5,847 bases of DNA from the NCBI GenBank assembly GCA_030690755.1, contig JAUYGA010000092.1, positions 1-5,847 on the forward strand. The letters run 5' to 3'. The notes under the pieces are model-generated. The model searched no databases, was not told the DNA's origin, and saw only the letters and a list, made by a program, of their open reading frames with translations. This DNA comes from Nanobdellota archaeon. GTDB lineage: Archaea > Nanobdellota > Nanobdellia > Woesearchaeales > JAUYGA01. This document shows, one piece after another, positions 1 through 5,379 of the stretch (its first letter is position 1; each line of letters starts with the position of its first letter). Both the position numbers and the translations under genes were made by a program.

Positions 1-4
1 ATAA

Positions 5-109
5 ATTATAAAGTTGTTTTTATGGGGTGGTATAGTCAATGATGTTAGAACTGTAATACAACGACAAAATAAATATATTTGTATTCCTGAATTAAAAATC
101 TCTAATTAA
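5..109 (+). pseudogene. possible C-terminal remnant of an unknown gene
   Basis: A stop-free frame without an ATG runs from just after a TAA at 2-4 to a TAA at 107-109. Its last part reads NDVRTVIQRQNKYICIPE, which has a protein-like composition for such AT-rich DNA. In the next frame the first 40 bases read NYKVVFMGWYSQ before a TGA, so a frameshifted gene tail that begins left of the window is possible. I do not recognise a family. At 35 codons it could equally be chance; the call is weak. Confidence 0.15.
22..30. repeat. 9-base direct copy of the tRNA-His 3' end (possible att remnant)
   Basis: ATGGGGTGG here is identical and in the same orientation to 3083-3091, which on the minus strand is the CCA end, the discriminator base and the last acceptor-stem bases of tRNA-His. 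Elements that integrate at tRNA 3' ends leave such direct repeats at their two borders. The pair would enclose the AT-rich block of accessory genes. The match does not extend beyond 9 bases, and no integrase is seen, so chance remains a serious alternative. Confidence 0.2.
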
Positions 110-122
110 ATTCTATATAAAG

Positions 123-147
123 TAAAAAGCTGTTGATGTCCTCAACA
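123..147 (-). terminator. candidate intrinsic terminator after the nuclease cluster
   Basis: On the minus strand a 6-bp stem, TGTTGA with TCAACA around a 5-base loop, is followed after two bases by a run of five T. It lies about 130 bases beyond the stop of the gene at 279-698 and would end the leftward transcript. The stem is short and AT-rich, so termination would be weak. Confidence 0.4.
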
Positions 148-163
148 ACTCTTCAGAAAAGGT

Positions 164-191
164 ATGGTAACAAGATATACCATTAGGTATA
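164..191. repeat. overlapping alternative inverted repeats
   Basis: ATGGTA (164-169) can pair with TACCAT (178-183), or TATACC (176-181) can pair with GGTATA (186-191) around a 4-base loop. The two hairpins share bases and exclude each other. They sit in the 3' flank of the leftward gene cluster. No T-run follows on either strand, so this is not a standard terminator; a role is unknown. Confidence 0.25.
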
Positions 192-278
192 CTCCCTATT
201 TCAACCCCTTTCAGGGTACTTATACATTATCACAATATTTGAAAAAAATAAAGCTCTTCTTTCGTTTATTGCCTAATT

Positions 279-698
279 TTAGCCAAAATTGTAAAACTCA
301 TAAGGAGACTCTCCGTTCCTATATTTTTCTATTCTTTTTCCTCCTACAGCAAAACTAGATATAAGATTTAATTTACCACCAAGTTCATTGCATACAACTA
401 AATGTGGCTTTCTCCTTTTTGTAAAGAAAAAAAGAGTACTTTTATTTGTCGTATCTATTAGAACAATACGCTCACTTGGATTTAATAATATATATTTTGG
501 CCACAATATCCTTTGAGCTCTAGTTTTTTGAAATACGCCATTTTTACCACAGCAAATATGCTTTGCGGTCTTCTCAGGATATTTACAAAAAATAACAAAA
601 CCATCTGGAGTCACTATCTCATCTTTATATTCATCGCAAAATCTTTGAATATGTTCCTCTTCCGTATCTAAACAAACTGTAGTTAATCCTTCATACAT
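279..698 (-). CDS. small BECR-fold (PBECR-like) nuclease, putative toxin
   Basis: This 139-residue protein resembles the phage-Barnase-EndoU-ColicinE5/D-RelE-like (PBECR) nuclease group, small RNases found in phages, conjugative elements and toxin systems. What can be seen is a TPDGFVIF strand segment (30-37), a KH pair (H47), an RAQRILW motif (60-66) followed by an NP turn (73-74), alternating strands (78-83, 88-93, 99-103) and a terminal ISSF motif (113-116) with Y126. H47, R60/R63, S114/S115 and Y126 are candidate catalytic residues. There is no signal peptide or membrane segment, so it should act in the cytoplasm, probably on RNA. It starts 3 bases after the DUF3800 gene stops and is the last gene of the cluster, which suggests co-translation. 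No clear Shine-Dalgarno sequence precedes the ATG. The family assignment was made by eye from motifs and could be wrong; a plain hypothetical protein is the alternative. Confidence 0.55.
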   Translation of the reverse strand: MYEGLTTVCLDTEEEHIQRFCDEYKDEIVTPDGFVIFCKYPEKTAKHICCGKNGVFQKTRAQRILWPKYILLNPSERIVLIDTTNKSTLFFFTKRRKPHLVVCNELGGKLNLISSFAVGGKRIEKYRNGESPYEFYNFG

Positions 699-701
699 AG
701 C

Positions 702-1403
702 TTATTTTCTTTTCTCTAAATCTATGTAGAAGATATTAAACTTATTTTCCCAAAATGTAGATTTAAAAGTTAAATTCTTTTTCCCAATATTTTTAGCTAT
801 AATTTTTACTAAATCTTTTTTGGCAGAGCTTCCTTTTGGTGTATTATGAGAAAATGAAACAGCTCCTGTTAAGATATCTGCAATTTGAATAAATATATTT
901 TCGTGAGATGAGTATGCTTGTATATGTTTAATATCGCGACTAAACATACTTAAAAAATCCCCAAGACGACGAACACTATTTCTATTTTTTGAAGGACGGA
1001 AATCAAGAAAAATGTAATAACTACCCTCTACTATACGTCTCTTGAGCAATTGATAATAGAATTTATAAAAAGCCAACTCTTTGTCTTCTCTGTGATATTT
1101 TTTGTAATCAACTTGTGATTTATCAACAACTATACAACGAAATGTGAACTTTGAACCATCTATTGAGAAAAGATACTCAAATAAATCTTTATAAAATGGA
1201 ATAATAAGACTTGATGTTTTTACCCATTTCAATTCTCCATTTACTCCGTGCTTACTACGAATCTTTTTTATTGCCTCTTTAATTTCTGGAACAAATCCAC
1301 GCTCAATAAATAAAGCGCCAATTACCATCATATTGCTTTGTGGATTGTCTATACTACTTTCATCACAATATATATTAAATGCTTTTAATTTTTTCTCTTC
1401 CAT
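702..1403 (-). CDS. DUF3800 domain protein (RNase H-like fold, putative nuclease)
   Basis: The 233-residue protein carries the hallmarks of DUF3800, a family with a predicted RNase H-like fold that is frequent in mobile and defence regions and has no settled biochemical role. Seen in order: IYCDES (11-16, acidic D14 and E15), a hydrophobic second strand MMVIGALF (25-32), GELKW (56-60), a strand ending in D134 (IFLDFR), and IQIADILTGA (172-181) with D176. The acidic residues D14, E57, D134 and D176 could form a metal-binding nuclease site, as in related folds. The C-terminal WENKFNIF (218-225) also fits the family. Length is typical, so the gene appears intact. It is the middle gene of a three-gene cluster, 5 bases after the acidic small protein and 3 before the BECR-like gene. 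Family membership is well supported; activity and target are inference. Confidence 0.87.
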   Translation of the reverse strand: MEEKKLKAFNIYCDESSIDNPQSNMMVIGALFIERGFVPEIKEAIKKIRSKHGVNGELKWVKTSSLIIPFYKDLFEYLFSIDGSKFTFRCIVVDKSQVDYKKYHREDKELAFYKFYYQLLKRRIVEGSYYIFLDFRPSKNRNSVRRLGDFLSMFSRDIKHIQAYSSHENIFIQIADILTGAVSFSHNTPKGSSAKKDLVKIIAKNIGKKNLTFKSTFWENKFNIFYIDLEKRK

Positions 1404-1408
1404 AATTA

Positions 1409-1657
1409 CTATTTAGCAAATCTTTTTAGAATTTCTATACTATTCTTATATTTTATATAACTGTCGGTTAATATATCTTCATCCGAACAATAAGATATTA
1501 ATTGACTATAAAAATCATCCTCGGTTATATCATAATCCTCGTTATTAAAAGCTTCAATAACAAATTCCTCAAACCTGTCATCATCCGATGGGCTACTTGA
1601 TACCCAGTTATTATTGATAGCCCATAGTTTTAATTTTTTACTTACACTTTTTTTCAT
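1409..1657 (-). CDS. small acidic protein, first gene of the DUF3800 cluster
   Basis: I do not recognise this 82-residue protein. It has a basic N-terminus (KKSVSKKLK, 2-10), then a long acidic middle with a DDD run (25-27) and EDYDITEDD (40-48), and ends with a basic helix-like tail, net charge about -6. It has no signal peptide and no predicted membrane segment. Its position as first gene, 5 bases ahead of the DUF3800 gene, matches the usual place of an antitoxin or inhibitor; an acidic protein could neutralise a nucleic-acid-binding nuclease by mimicry. That role is inference from order and charge only. The ATG at 1655-1657 follows an AT-rich leader without a Shine-Dalgarno sequence. The gap of 70 bases to the lipoprotein gene leaves room for its own promoter, though I could not pick a convincing one. 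Confidence 0.6.
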   Translation of the reverse strand: MKKSVSKKLKLWAINNNWVSSSPSDDDRFEEFVIEAFNNEDYDITEDDFYSQLISYCSDEDILTDSYIKYKNSIEILKRFAK

Positions 1658-1727
1658 ATATCTAATTTATTAATCAATTATCTTCAAGGATTAAGATTTT
1701 AGTTGTTTTCATTTGATTTATTATCCT

Positions 1728-2714
1728 TTATTGACAATACACAAAAGATTGGAATCTGGAATGGTCTATAGTGCAAAAAACTGGCATATTGTATGATGGT
1801 TGAGGAAGGGCATAATAACTATTTTGTGATGTAGAATTATAAGCTTTAATTTGATTTAGCTCACCTGACAGATAGTCAGCTAGTGCATCTGCCTTTGCAA
1901 ATATTTGTTGGTCATACACCTTATAGTCAGCATCATACTGCCACAATTTATCCATAGATTGATTTAGTGAATTTTTAGCACCATCAAATGAAGAATATAA
2001 AGAATTTAGAGCATTTACCTCATTGGTATACTTTGCTTCACTAACAAATGCATTTGGATTACTCAAATATGAATTCATAAATCCTTCAACTGAAGTTATT
2101 TGTTTATTTATTAGAGAAATCATACCTTCTGTATAATCTATTATATTATTACACACCACCAAGTCTTCTTCCTTATGCATCCTAGCATACACACTGTATA
2201 TTGCATTTAATGTAGTAATGTAATTATTTACATTTGTTAATTCTGGCTCGGATATTTCTTGACTAGTAAATAATGGTATACTAGCATTCTCAAAAATACC
2301 GATACGATTGTTAATATAACTAATTCTTGTATTAACAATTGATTTATTAGATTCAAAGAAATCTTTATATTCTTCAAAAATTTTTATTGACTTGGCATAA
2401 AGAATTATCAAATCATCCCTTTTTCCTGTATCTGTCTGGTTTGTCTGTGGAGTAGGCATTGGTTCGGGCGTTGGCGATGGAGTCGGGGCGAGTGTAGTGA
2501 CTTTATTGGCAGAATTTTCTTTAAGGCCACGAAGGTCTATTGTCGTTGATTCATTATCTGTTATCCCATCTGTAGTGGTTGCTTGTTCAGTAACTTTTTC
2601 TGATACTTTTTGTTCTAATTCTTTTGCCTTATCTGAATCATCATTACCAAGATTAAAACTACAACTAGCTCCCATCAGTAGAGGGATTGTTAATAGTAAC
2701 AATAACTTCTTCAT
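1728..2714 (-). CDS. putative lipoprotein with Pro/Thr-rich linker, function unknown
   Basis: The 328-residue product starts with MKK, a leucine-rich hydrophobic stretch (4-14) and GASC, giving a lipoprotein cleavage site with C18 as the probable lipidated cysteine. The -3 residue is G rather than the usual L, so the lipobox is imperfect. A charged, low-complexity segment (24-75) and a PTPSPTPEPMPTP linker (77-89) then hold the rest away from the membrane. Residues 100-295 are mostly predicted helical and rich in Asn, Tyr, Ser and Lys, with coiled-coil-like spacing. C314 and C327 near the C-terminus could form a disulfide outside the cytoplasm. I recognise no enzymatic domain; it could be a surface or scaffold protein. 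It begins 4 bases after the HTH gene and is probably translated from the same mRNA. Very AT-rich codon use matches the genes to its left rather than the ABC exporter. Confidence 0.75.
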   Translation of the reverse strand: MKKLLLLLTIPLLMGASCSFNLGNDDSDKAKELEQKVSEKVTEQATTTDGITDNESTTIDLRGLKENSANKVTTLAPTPSPTPEPMPTPQTNQTDTGKRDDLIILYAKSIKIFEEYKDFFESNKSIVNTRISYINNRIGIFENASIPLFTSQEISEPELTNVNNYITTLNAIYSVYARMHKEEDLVVCNNIIDYTEGMISLINKQITSVEGFMNSYLSNPNAFVSEAKYTNEVNALNSLYSSFDGAKNSLNQSMDKLWQYDADYKVYDQQIFAKADALADYLSGELNQIKAYNSTSQNSYYALPQPSYNMPVFCTIDHSRFQSFVYCQ

Positions 2715-2718
2715 ATAT

Positions 2719-2910
2719 TTATTTGTTACTTAACAATTTTAATATATCTTCTCTTTTATACTTTCTGTCTCCTCTTTCACCAAAACGAACGGCTTTTAAA
2801 ATGCCCTTCTTATCCCACTGACGAAGTGTATTTGGATGACATTTTAAAATATCACAAGTTTCCTGCAGTGATAGTAATTCTGGTATTTGTTTTTTTATAT
2901 TATCATTCAT
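2719..2910 (-). CDS. excisionase/MerR-type helix-turn-helix DNA-binding protein
   Basis: This 63-residue protein is a single winged-helix domain of the HTH_17 (excisionase-family, MerR-like) type. It has LLSLQETCDILKCHPNTLR (12-30), with the first helix over LQETCDIL and the recognition helix over HPNTLRQWDKKG. The wing follows, LKAVRFGERGDRKYKREDIL (38-57), with the R-Y-(K)-ED-IL ending usual for the family. Such proteins bind DNA either as recombination directionality factors of mobile elements or as small transcription regulators. Its stop is 4 bases before the lipoprotein start, so the two form an operon and it may regulate its own transcript. It stands at the edge of the AT-rich block beside tRNA-His, which would suit an excisionase, but no integrase is in the window. 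The fold is well supported; which role it has is open. Confidence 0.85.
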   Translation of the reverse strand: MNDNIKKQIPELLSLQETCDILKCHPNTLRQWDKKGILKAVRFGERGDRKYKREDILKLLSNK

Positions 2911-2913
2911 AGA

Positions 2914-3019
2914 TTACTTATTTTTACCTAATTTACTATACCTAAATGCACGCCTAAAGCCAGCCTCTTCGGCTTCCTTTACTGTTTGGCAATAAAATTA
3001 ATAAAATAATTTTTTTCAT
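2914..3019 (-). pseudogene. decayed secreted-protein gene: signal start and out-of-frame C-terminus
   Basis: An ATG at 3017-3019 starts a signal-like MKKIILLILLPN, which ends at a TAG (2954-2956) after 21 codons. Overlapping it in the next frame, a stop-free stretch reads TVKEAEEAGFRRAFRYSK and ends at a TAA (2914-2916), 3 bases before the HTH gene. The EAEEAGFR core resembles the end of Ada-like zinc-binding domains seen in small secreted bacterial proteins, but the usual C-x-x-C pair is missing. The simplest reading is a gene that lost its middle and its frame. A real 21-residue leader peptide, or coincidence, is also possible. Confidence 0.3.
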
Positions 3020-3040
3020 AGTTTCAATTTAATATTAAAC

Positions 3041-3068
3041 ATTATAAGTATATCAAAAAACCGCCCAA
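3041..3068 (-). promoter_or_regulatory. candidate promoter for the HTH-lipoprotein operon
   Basis: On the minus strand a perfect TATAAT (3041-3046) has TTGGGC (3063-3068) 16 bases upstream as a poor -35 box. It lies immediately downstream of the tRNA-His terminator and overlaps its hairpin. It would give a leader of roughly 120 bases before the HTH gene, passing through the decayed frame. AT-rich DNA yields TATAAT by chance, so confidence is low. Confidence 0.25.
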
Positions 3069-3077
3069 AAGGCGATT
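3055..3077 (-). terminator. intrinsic terminator of the tRNA-Arg/tRNA-His transcript
   Basis: On the minus strand AATCGCC and GGCGGTT form a 7-bp stem (one T-G pair) around a 5-base loop, and six T follow from the end of the stem. It begins only a few bases past the CCA end of tRNA-His. Position, GC-rich stem core and T-run make this a convincing Rho-independent terminator for the tRNA pair. Confidence 0.8.
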
Positions 3078-3083
3078 TTCTGA

Positions 3084-3160
3084 TGGGGTGGCAGATGGGG
3101 CTTGAACCCACGACCGTCGGGACCACAACCCGATGCTCTACCAACTGAGCTACTGCCACC
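3084..3160 (-). tRNA. tRNA-His (anticodon GUG)
   Basis: The minus strand folds into a full cloverleaf: acceptor GTGGCAG/CTGCCAC, D stem GCTC/GAGC, anticodon stem TCGGG/CCCGA with loop TTGTGGT (anticodon GTG), a 5-base variable loop, and T arm with TTCAAGC. An extra G at position -1 (3160) faces discriminator C73, the identity pair of tRNA-His. The CCA end is encoded (3084-3086). It is downstream of tRNA-Arg by 34 bases and is followed at once by a terminator, so the two are probably one transcript. The adjoining DNA on its 3' side is the AT-rich accessory block, a usual place for integration. Confidence 0.97.
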
Positions 3161-3194
3161 ATATAAAAATAATTGATTAATTGTTTTAATAGGC

Positions 3195-3269
3195 TGGTGC
3201 CCCGGCCAGGAATCGAACCTGAATCTAAAGCTTAGAAGGCTTCTATTCTATCCGTTGAACTACCGGGGC
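3195..3269 (-). tRNA. tRNA-Arg (anticodon UCU)
   Basis: The minus strand gives a complete 75-base cloverleaf: acceptor GCCCCGG/CCGGGGC with A73 and an encoded CCA, D stem GTTC/GAAT (a G-T closing pair), anticodon stem GAAGC/GCTTT with loop CTTCTAA (anticodon TCT), a 4-base variable loop and T loop TTCGATT. It reads AGA and AGG codons, which suit this AT-rich genome. It is first in the tRNA-Arg/tRNA-His pair. Two interrupted 5' pieces of a close relative lie just upstream at 3313-3382 and 3422-3483. Confidence 0.96.
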
Positions 3270-3312
3270 TAACTTAAAATAATAATGTACGGAATCCTCA
3301 AAAATAATAGTC

Positions 3313-3382
3313 GCTCTGTTCTATCCGTTGCCTGTCCTGAGCGAGTGAACGTAGTGAACGAGTCGAAGGAAACTACCGGGAC
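3313..3382 (-). pseudogene. tRNA-Arg-like 5' part interrupted in its D arm
   Basis: Without the 40-base insert at 3331-3370 the minus strand reads acceptor-like GTCCCGG, TA, a D stem GTT+C/GAAC, D loop AACGGATA and the start of an anticodon stem AGAGC. Over the D-arm region it is nearly identical to the intact tRNA-Arg at 3195-3269. Its D stem pairs better than in the intact gene, and the first acceptor bases differ, so it came from a sister tRNA rather than a simple copy. No anticodon 3' strand, T arm or acceptor 3' strand can be found; the gene is dead. Confidence 0.6.
3321..3382. repeat. 62-base repeat, copy 1: tRNA D-arm flanks around a 40-base element
   Basis: Identical at 59 of 62 positions to 3422-3483. 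The inner 40 bases (3331-3370) begin CCTGTCCTGAGCGAG and end GAGTCGAAGGA. They contain AGTGAACG twice in tandem and have short inverted ends TCCT/AGGA. This looks like a REP- or MITE-like element of a kind I have seen recurring in environmental and CPR genomes; that memory was not checked. The outer parts are tRNA sequence, so the duplicated unit includes the interrupted tRNA. Confidence 0.8.
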
Positions 3383-3421
3383 AAAATAAAATTAAAACCT
3401 ACTCCTTATATTATATCACGC

Positions 3422-3483
3422 CTATCCGTTGCCTGTCCTGAGCGAGTGAACGTAGTGAACGAGTCGAAAGAAACTATAGGGAC
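3422..3483. repeat. 62-base repeat, copy 2
   Basis: Second copy, 101 bases to the right of the first. The differences are one base in the element (3469) and two in the acceptor-like part (3477, 3478), where CCGGG has become TAGGG. Here the tRNA likeness covers only CTATCCGTTG on one side and AACTA on the other, and the flanks outside the unit are unrelated to copy 1. It lies 58 bases beyond the stop of the ABC exporter gene, within its likely 3' untranslated region. Confidence 0.8.
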
Positions 3484-3541
3484 AGATAATGAATAATTAT
3501 ACAATTAAAAAGCACAGGCAAATATACCAAAAAAATGTAAT

Positions 3542-5305
3542 TTAGTCAATACTACGGCTATGATTAGTGACTGACTGCTGACGCCATAAAGCGCCATAAA
3601 GCTCATCTTTTTGAAGTAATGCATCATGAGTACCATGCTCGATTATTTTGCCATTTTCCAAGACATAAATATCTTTAATATGAGCAATGGTGGACAAGCG
3701 ATGGGCAATGCTTATTGTCATCATCTCGGGATGACTCTGAGAAATTTCTTGAATGGTATCGCTAATCTGTTTTTCAGTCAGCGAATCAAGACTAGATGTC
3801 GCCTCATCAAAAATCAAAATTTCCGGATTTCTCAATAAGGCCCGAGCAATCGCCAAACGCTGTCTTTCTCCACCCGAGAGTTTCATGCCGCCCTCGCCTA
3901 TCACCGTATCCAGTCCTTTATCACCTCTTTCCACAATATTGGAAACTGCGGCAGCTTTCAACACCCCAAAACAATCCTTATCACTGGCCTGAGGACTGAC
4001 AAACAAAAGATTTTCTTTTATACTACCAGAAAACAATTGAGTTTCCTGAGAAACAAAACCGATTTTTTTTCTAAATGCTTCCAAATCAAAATCCTGATAT
4101 CTGATATGGCCGTTCAAAAGTATCTCTCCGCTACTTGGCTTATACAAACCGAGTAAAAGCTTTATCAGGGTTGTTTTACCAGAGCCAGATGGTCCAACAA
4201 AAGCGATTTTTTGCCCTGACTTTATGCTGAAATTAACGCCATAAATAGCTCCTTTGTCGCTGTGTTTGTAGGCAAAAGAAACATTAACAAAAGAAATTGA
4301 CTCTAGCTTTTCCAACTTAATCGGATTGTCGGGCTTGGCTTCGGGAGGAATGCTCAAAATTTTATTTAATTCTTCATTGCTTGATCGAGCCTGCTGATAC
4401 TGTTCAGCCACATTGCTGATTTCCGCCAGAGGGTTGAACAAAAAGAAAGAATAAAACAATAAGCTAAAAAACTGCCCCAAGCTCATCTGACCCTTAAAAA
4501 TCAGCCAAAGCATCATCATCATAATCAGCGCTCTCAAACCATTAAGTAAGGTGCCCTGAATAAAGCTTAGGGTTCTCACCAGTTTGACCCGCTTGAGCTC
4601 CAAACTCAAAATATACTCATTTACTTTGTTAAGGCGCTCTATCTCCTGAACTTCTAAACCCAAGCTTTTAACCAGCTCTATGTTGCGCAAAGTTTCCGTA
4701 GTATAGCCCGCCAAATTGGCCTGCTCTTTGATAACAGCCAATTGCACTTTTCTGATACGGCGGCTGATAGCAAATATAGTAATGGCCAAGGAGGGAACTA
4801 TCAAAGATATTGTTAGGCCGATTATCCAGTGTACCCAAAAAGCATAAACGAGGACAAAAATTATTCCTACTAAATAGACAAACACCAAACCTACTAGACT
4901 TTTAATAAGCTCCTGAATATTATCACGGGCTTTTTGCATCTTTTGCAATATCGCTCCGGAGCTCTGATCCTCAAACATCTCATAGGGCAAGGAAAGCGAA
5001 TGGGATACGCTCTGAGCGTAAAGATGGGTGCCCAACCTATGAGTAATCACATTGGTATAATAATCTTGAAAATTTTTGGCAATTCTGGAAACTAGAGCCA
5101 CGCCGACAAAAGCCAAAAGAAGCAAGCCGACGCCACTGATAAATTCATTTTTCTCTAGTTCAGTAGCCCGGCTAGCATAATTGTCTATCAGTAAACGAAA
5201 AATCTGGGGATCAAGCAGAGAAAAAATCTGATTAATCGCTCCCAAAACCAAAACTCCAACTAGAAGTTTTTTATAATCTTTTATATATTTGGTCAAAAAT
5301 TTCAT
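3542..5305 (-). CDS. ABC exporter, fused membrane and ATPase domains
   Basis: This is a complete 587-residue half-transporter of the MsbA/multidrug type, which works as a dimer and uses ATP to move lipids, peptides or drugs out of the cytoplasm. Six membrane helices lie at about 13-31, 56-73, 137-157, 159-181, 246-270 and 278-292. The ATPase part (about 335-580) has every motif: Walker A GPSGSGKT (371-378), Q-loop Q420, signature LSGGERQ (476-482), Walker B ILIFDE with catalytic E501, D-loop SSLD (504-507) and H-loop H535. Nothing is missing, so it should be active; the substrate cannot be read from the sequence. It is more GC-rich than the genes left of the tRNAs and looks like core genome. 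It is transcribed alone, with a good promoter at 5326-5354 and a divergent neighbour. No clear terminator follows its stop. Confidence 0.95.
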   Translation of the reverse strand: MKFLTKYIKDYKKLLVGVLVLGAINQIFSLLDPQIFRLLIDNYASRATELEKNEFISGVGLLLLAFVGVALVSRIAKNFQDYYTNVITHRLGTHLYAQSVSHSLSLPYEMFEDQSSGAILQKMQKARDNIQELIKSLVGLVFVYLVGIIFVLVYAFWVHWIIGLTISLIVPSLAITIFAISRRIRKVQLAVIKEQANLAGYTTETLRNIELVKSLGLEVQEIERLNKVNEYILSLELKRVKLVRTLSFIQGTLLNGLRALIMMMMLWLIFKGQMSLGQFFSLLFYSFFLFNPLAEISNVAEQYQQARSSNEELNKILSIPPEAKPDNPIKLEKLESISFVNVSFAYKHSDKGAIYGVNFSIKSGQKIAFVGPSGSGKTTLIKLLLGLYKPSSGEILLNGHIRYQDFDLEAFRKKIGFVSQETQLFSGSIKENLLFVSPQASDKDCFGVLKAAAVSNIVERGDKGLDTVIGEGGMKLSGGERQRLAIARALLRNPEILIFDEATSSLDSLTEKQISDTIQEISQSHPEMMTISIAHRLSTIAHIKDIYVLENGKIIEHGTHDALLQKDELYGALWRQQSVTNHSRSID

Positions 5306-5325
5306 AATTTATAGCTTAGTAAATT

Positions 5326-5354
5326 ATTTTAGCATTTTAACAATTTTATATCAA
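5326..5354 (-). promoter_or_regulatory. sigma70-type promoter of the ABC exporter gene
   Basis: On the minus strand TTGATA (5349-5354) and TAAAAT (5326-5331) each match the consensus at five of six bases, with the optimal 17-base spacer. Transcription would start near 5319, leaving a leader of about 15 bases without a Shine-Dalgarno sequence before the ATG at 5303-5305. Confidence 0.6.
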
Positions 5355-5364
5355 TCTAAAAATA

Positions 5365-5373
5365 TGCTAAGAT
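5365..5373 (+). promoter_or_regulatory. candidate extended -10 box giving a leaderless transcript
   Basis: TGCTAAGAT fits an extended -10 element (TGn plus TAAGAT). It ends 6 bases before the ATG at 5380, so transcription would begin at or next to the start codon and the mRNA would be leaderless. No good -35 box is visible, and no Shine-Dalgarno sequence exists here. Confidence 0.3.
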
Positions 5374-5379
5374 TAAGTC

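Noticed and set aside
164..358. Plus-strand open frame of 64 codons
   Set aside because: Low-complexity Phe/Leu-rich translation, overlaps the end of the BECR-like gene and runs through hairpins; no family likeness.
1658..1690. TTGAAG-17-TAGATA as promoter of the acidic protein gene
   Set aside because: The -10 box would touch the start codon, placing the transcript start inside the gene.
2497..2733. Plus-strand open frame of 78 codons
   Set aside because: It is the antisense of the lipoprotein's signal and linker region, with no start signals of its own.
2959..2977. Possible hairpin AAGCC/GGCTT near the HTH gene
   Set aside because: Short stem, large loop and no T-run on either strand; the bases are explained by the decayed reading frame.
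3331..3370. The 40-base element as an intrinsic terminator for the exporter
   Set aside because: Its inner part is a direct, not inverted, repeat, so it forms no strong hairpin, and no T-run follows.
3321..3483. Two identical-looking repeats with a 39-base spacer, like a minimal CRISPR
   Set aside because: The repeats are 62 bases, include tRNA sequence, occur only twice and have no cas genes nearby.
3626..3999. Three overlapping plus-strand open frames
   Set aside because: They lie antisense to the conserved ATPase domain of the ABC exporter, whose codons explain the lack of stops.
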